Assembly: GCA_015222115.1 (NCBI GenBank)
Contig: JADFUO010000390.1
Location: 1 to 6,888 of the forward strand
Origin: Bacteroidota bacterium
GTDB lineage: Bacteria > Bacteroidota > Bacteroidia > Bacteroidales > JADFUO01
Reading direction: 5' to 3'
DNA length: 6,888 nucleotides
The notes under the pieces are model-generated. The model was not told the DNA's origin, did not search any database, and saw nothing but the letters and a program-made list of their open reading frames with translations. Positions 6,568 to 6,888 of the stretch are shown in pieces. The translations under genes and the position numbers were made by a program. Each line of letters starts with the position of its first letter. Position 1 is the first letter of the stretch.

Positions 6568-6837
6568 ATGGCTAAAGAGTCAATAAAAGCGAGAGAAATT
6601 AAAAGGCAAAAACTCGTTAAAAAATATGCTGACAAACGAGCTGCATTAAAAGCAGCTGGCGATTATGTTGGTTTACAGAAATTACCAAGAAATGCATCAC
6701 CTGTTAGATTGCACAACAGATGTAAATTAACAGGACGTCCAAAAGGGTATATGCGTCAGTTTGGAATTTCCCGTATAAATTTCAGAGAAATGGCTTTAAG
6801 AGGTTTAATACCTGGTATAAGAAAAGCCAGTTGGTAA
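6568..6837 (+). CDS. rpsN: 30S ribosomal protein S14 (uS14), zinc-free form
   Basis: S14 is a late-binding 30S head protein near S3, S10 and S19. The 89-residue product begins [13 protein letters not shown] and ends [11 protein letters not shown], with [33 protein letters not shown] at 44-76. There is only one cysteine (Cys52), and the paired CXXC motifs of the zinc-binding type are absent, so this is the zinc-independent form. The 89-residue length, intermediate between the 61-residue zinc form and the 101-residue E. coli form, is usual in Bacteroidota. It starts 6 bases after rplE and is followed by a 38-base A/T-rich gap before rpsH. Confidence 0.97.
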   Translation: MAKESIKAREIKRQKLVKKYADKRAALKAAGDYVGLQKLPRNASPVRLHNRCKLTGRPKGYMRQFGISRINFREMALRGLIPGIRKASW

Positions 6838-6875
6838 ATAATTAATAATAATTTAAAATAAATAAATAAAATAGA

Positions 6876-6888
6876 ATGCTTACTGATC
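6876..6888 (+). CDS. rpsH: 30S ribosomal protein S8 (uS8), 5' end only
   Basis: Only the first four codons (ATG CTT ACT GAT, giving MLTD) and one further base are in the window. S8 proteins commonly begin with M-T-D-P-I-A-D-Y, and rpsH is the gene that follows rpsN in the canonical spc order, so the call rests mostly on position. The start has A at -3 and no Shine-Dalgarno sequence, like its neighbours. The gene is cut by the window end. Confidence 0.7.

Noticed and set aside
6838..6875. The 38-base rpsN-rpsH gap as a terminator or promoter
   Set aside because: It is A/T-only apart from one G, with no inverted repeat stable enough for a terminator and no recognisable promoter motif. It looks like a long version of the usual A-rich pre-start spacer.

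Overview
The window is an uninterrupted stretch of the S10-spc ribosomal protein operon of a bacterium that is almost certainly a member of the Bacteroidota (Bacteroidetes), probably near the Bacteroidales. The evidence is in the proteins and the start sites. S10 carries the Bacteroidota-type sequence around [14 protein letters not shown]2 has DHPMGGG instead of DHPHGGG. L23 is short and begins MGIIIKPVITEK. L22 has an N-terminal extension. S14 is the 89-residue cysteine-poor form. Nearly every gene starts without a Shine-Dalgarno sequence and with an A-rich upstream stretch, as expected for this phylum. The DNA is clearly A+T-rich.

Layout: positions 1-80 are a structured segment of 50% GC with several competing inverted repeats, followed by a very A+T-rich leader (81-121, 5 G/C in 41 bases). 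Then come rpsJ (S10), rplC (L3), rplD (L4), rplW (L23), rplB (L2), rpsS (S19), rplV (L22), rpsC (S3), rplP (L16), rpmC (L29) and rpsQ (S17), which are the classical S10 block. They are followed after only 2 bases by rplN (L14), rplX (L24), rplE (L5) and rpsN (S14), the first part of the spc block. The window ends in the first codons of rpsH (S8). All genes are on the plus strand, in the canonical bacterial order, with gaps of 2 to 38 bases and two overlaps (rplC/rplD by 10 bases, rplX/rplE by 1 base). No gene is missing, inserted, broken or duplicated.

The genes act together in ribosome assembly. The products include the L3/L4/L2 core of the 50S subunit, the tunnel-lining L4, L22 and L23, the 30S head proteins S3, S10, S14 and S19, and the central-protuberance and interface proteins L5, L14 and L16. 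Tight packing suggests one polycistronic transcript with translational coupling. I see no promoter or terminator inside the block.

I found no undescribed system. The points most worth a second look are the structured segment before rpsJ, and the only Shine-Dalgarno-like GGAGG in the window, which precedes rplE.
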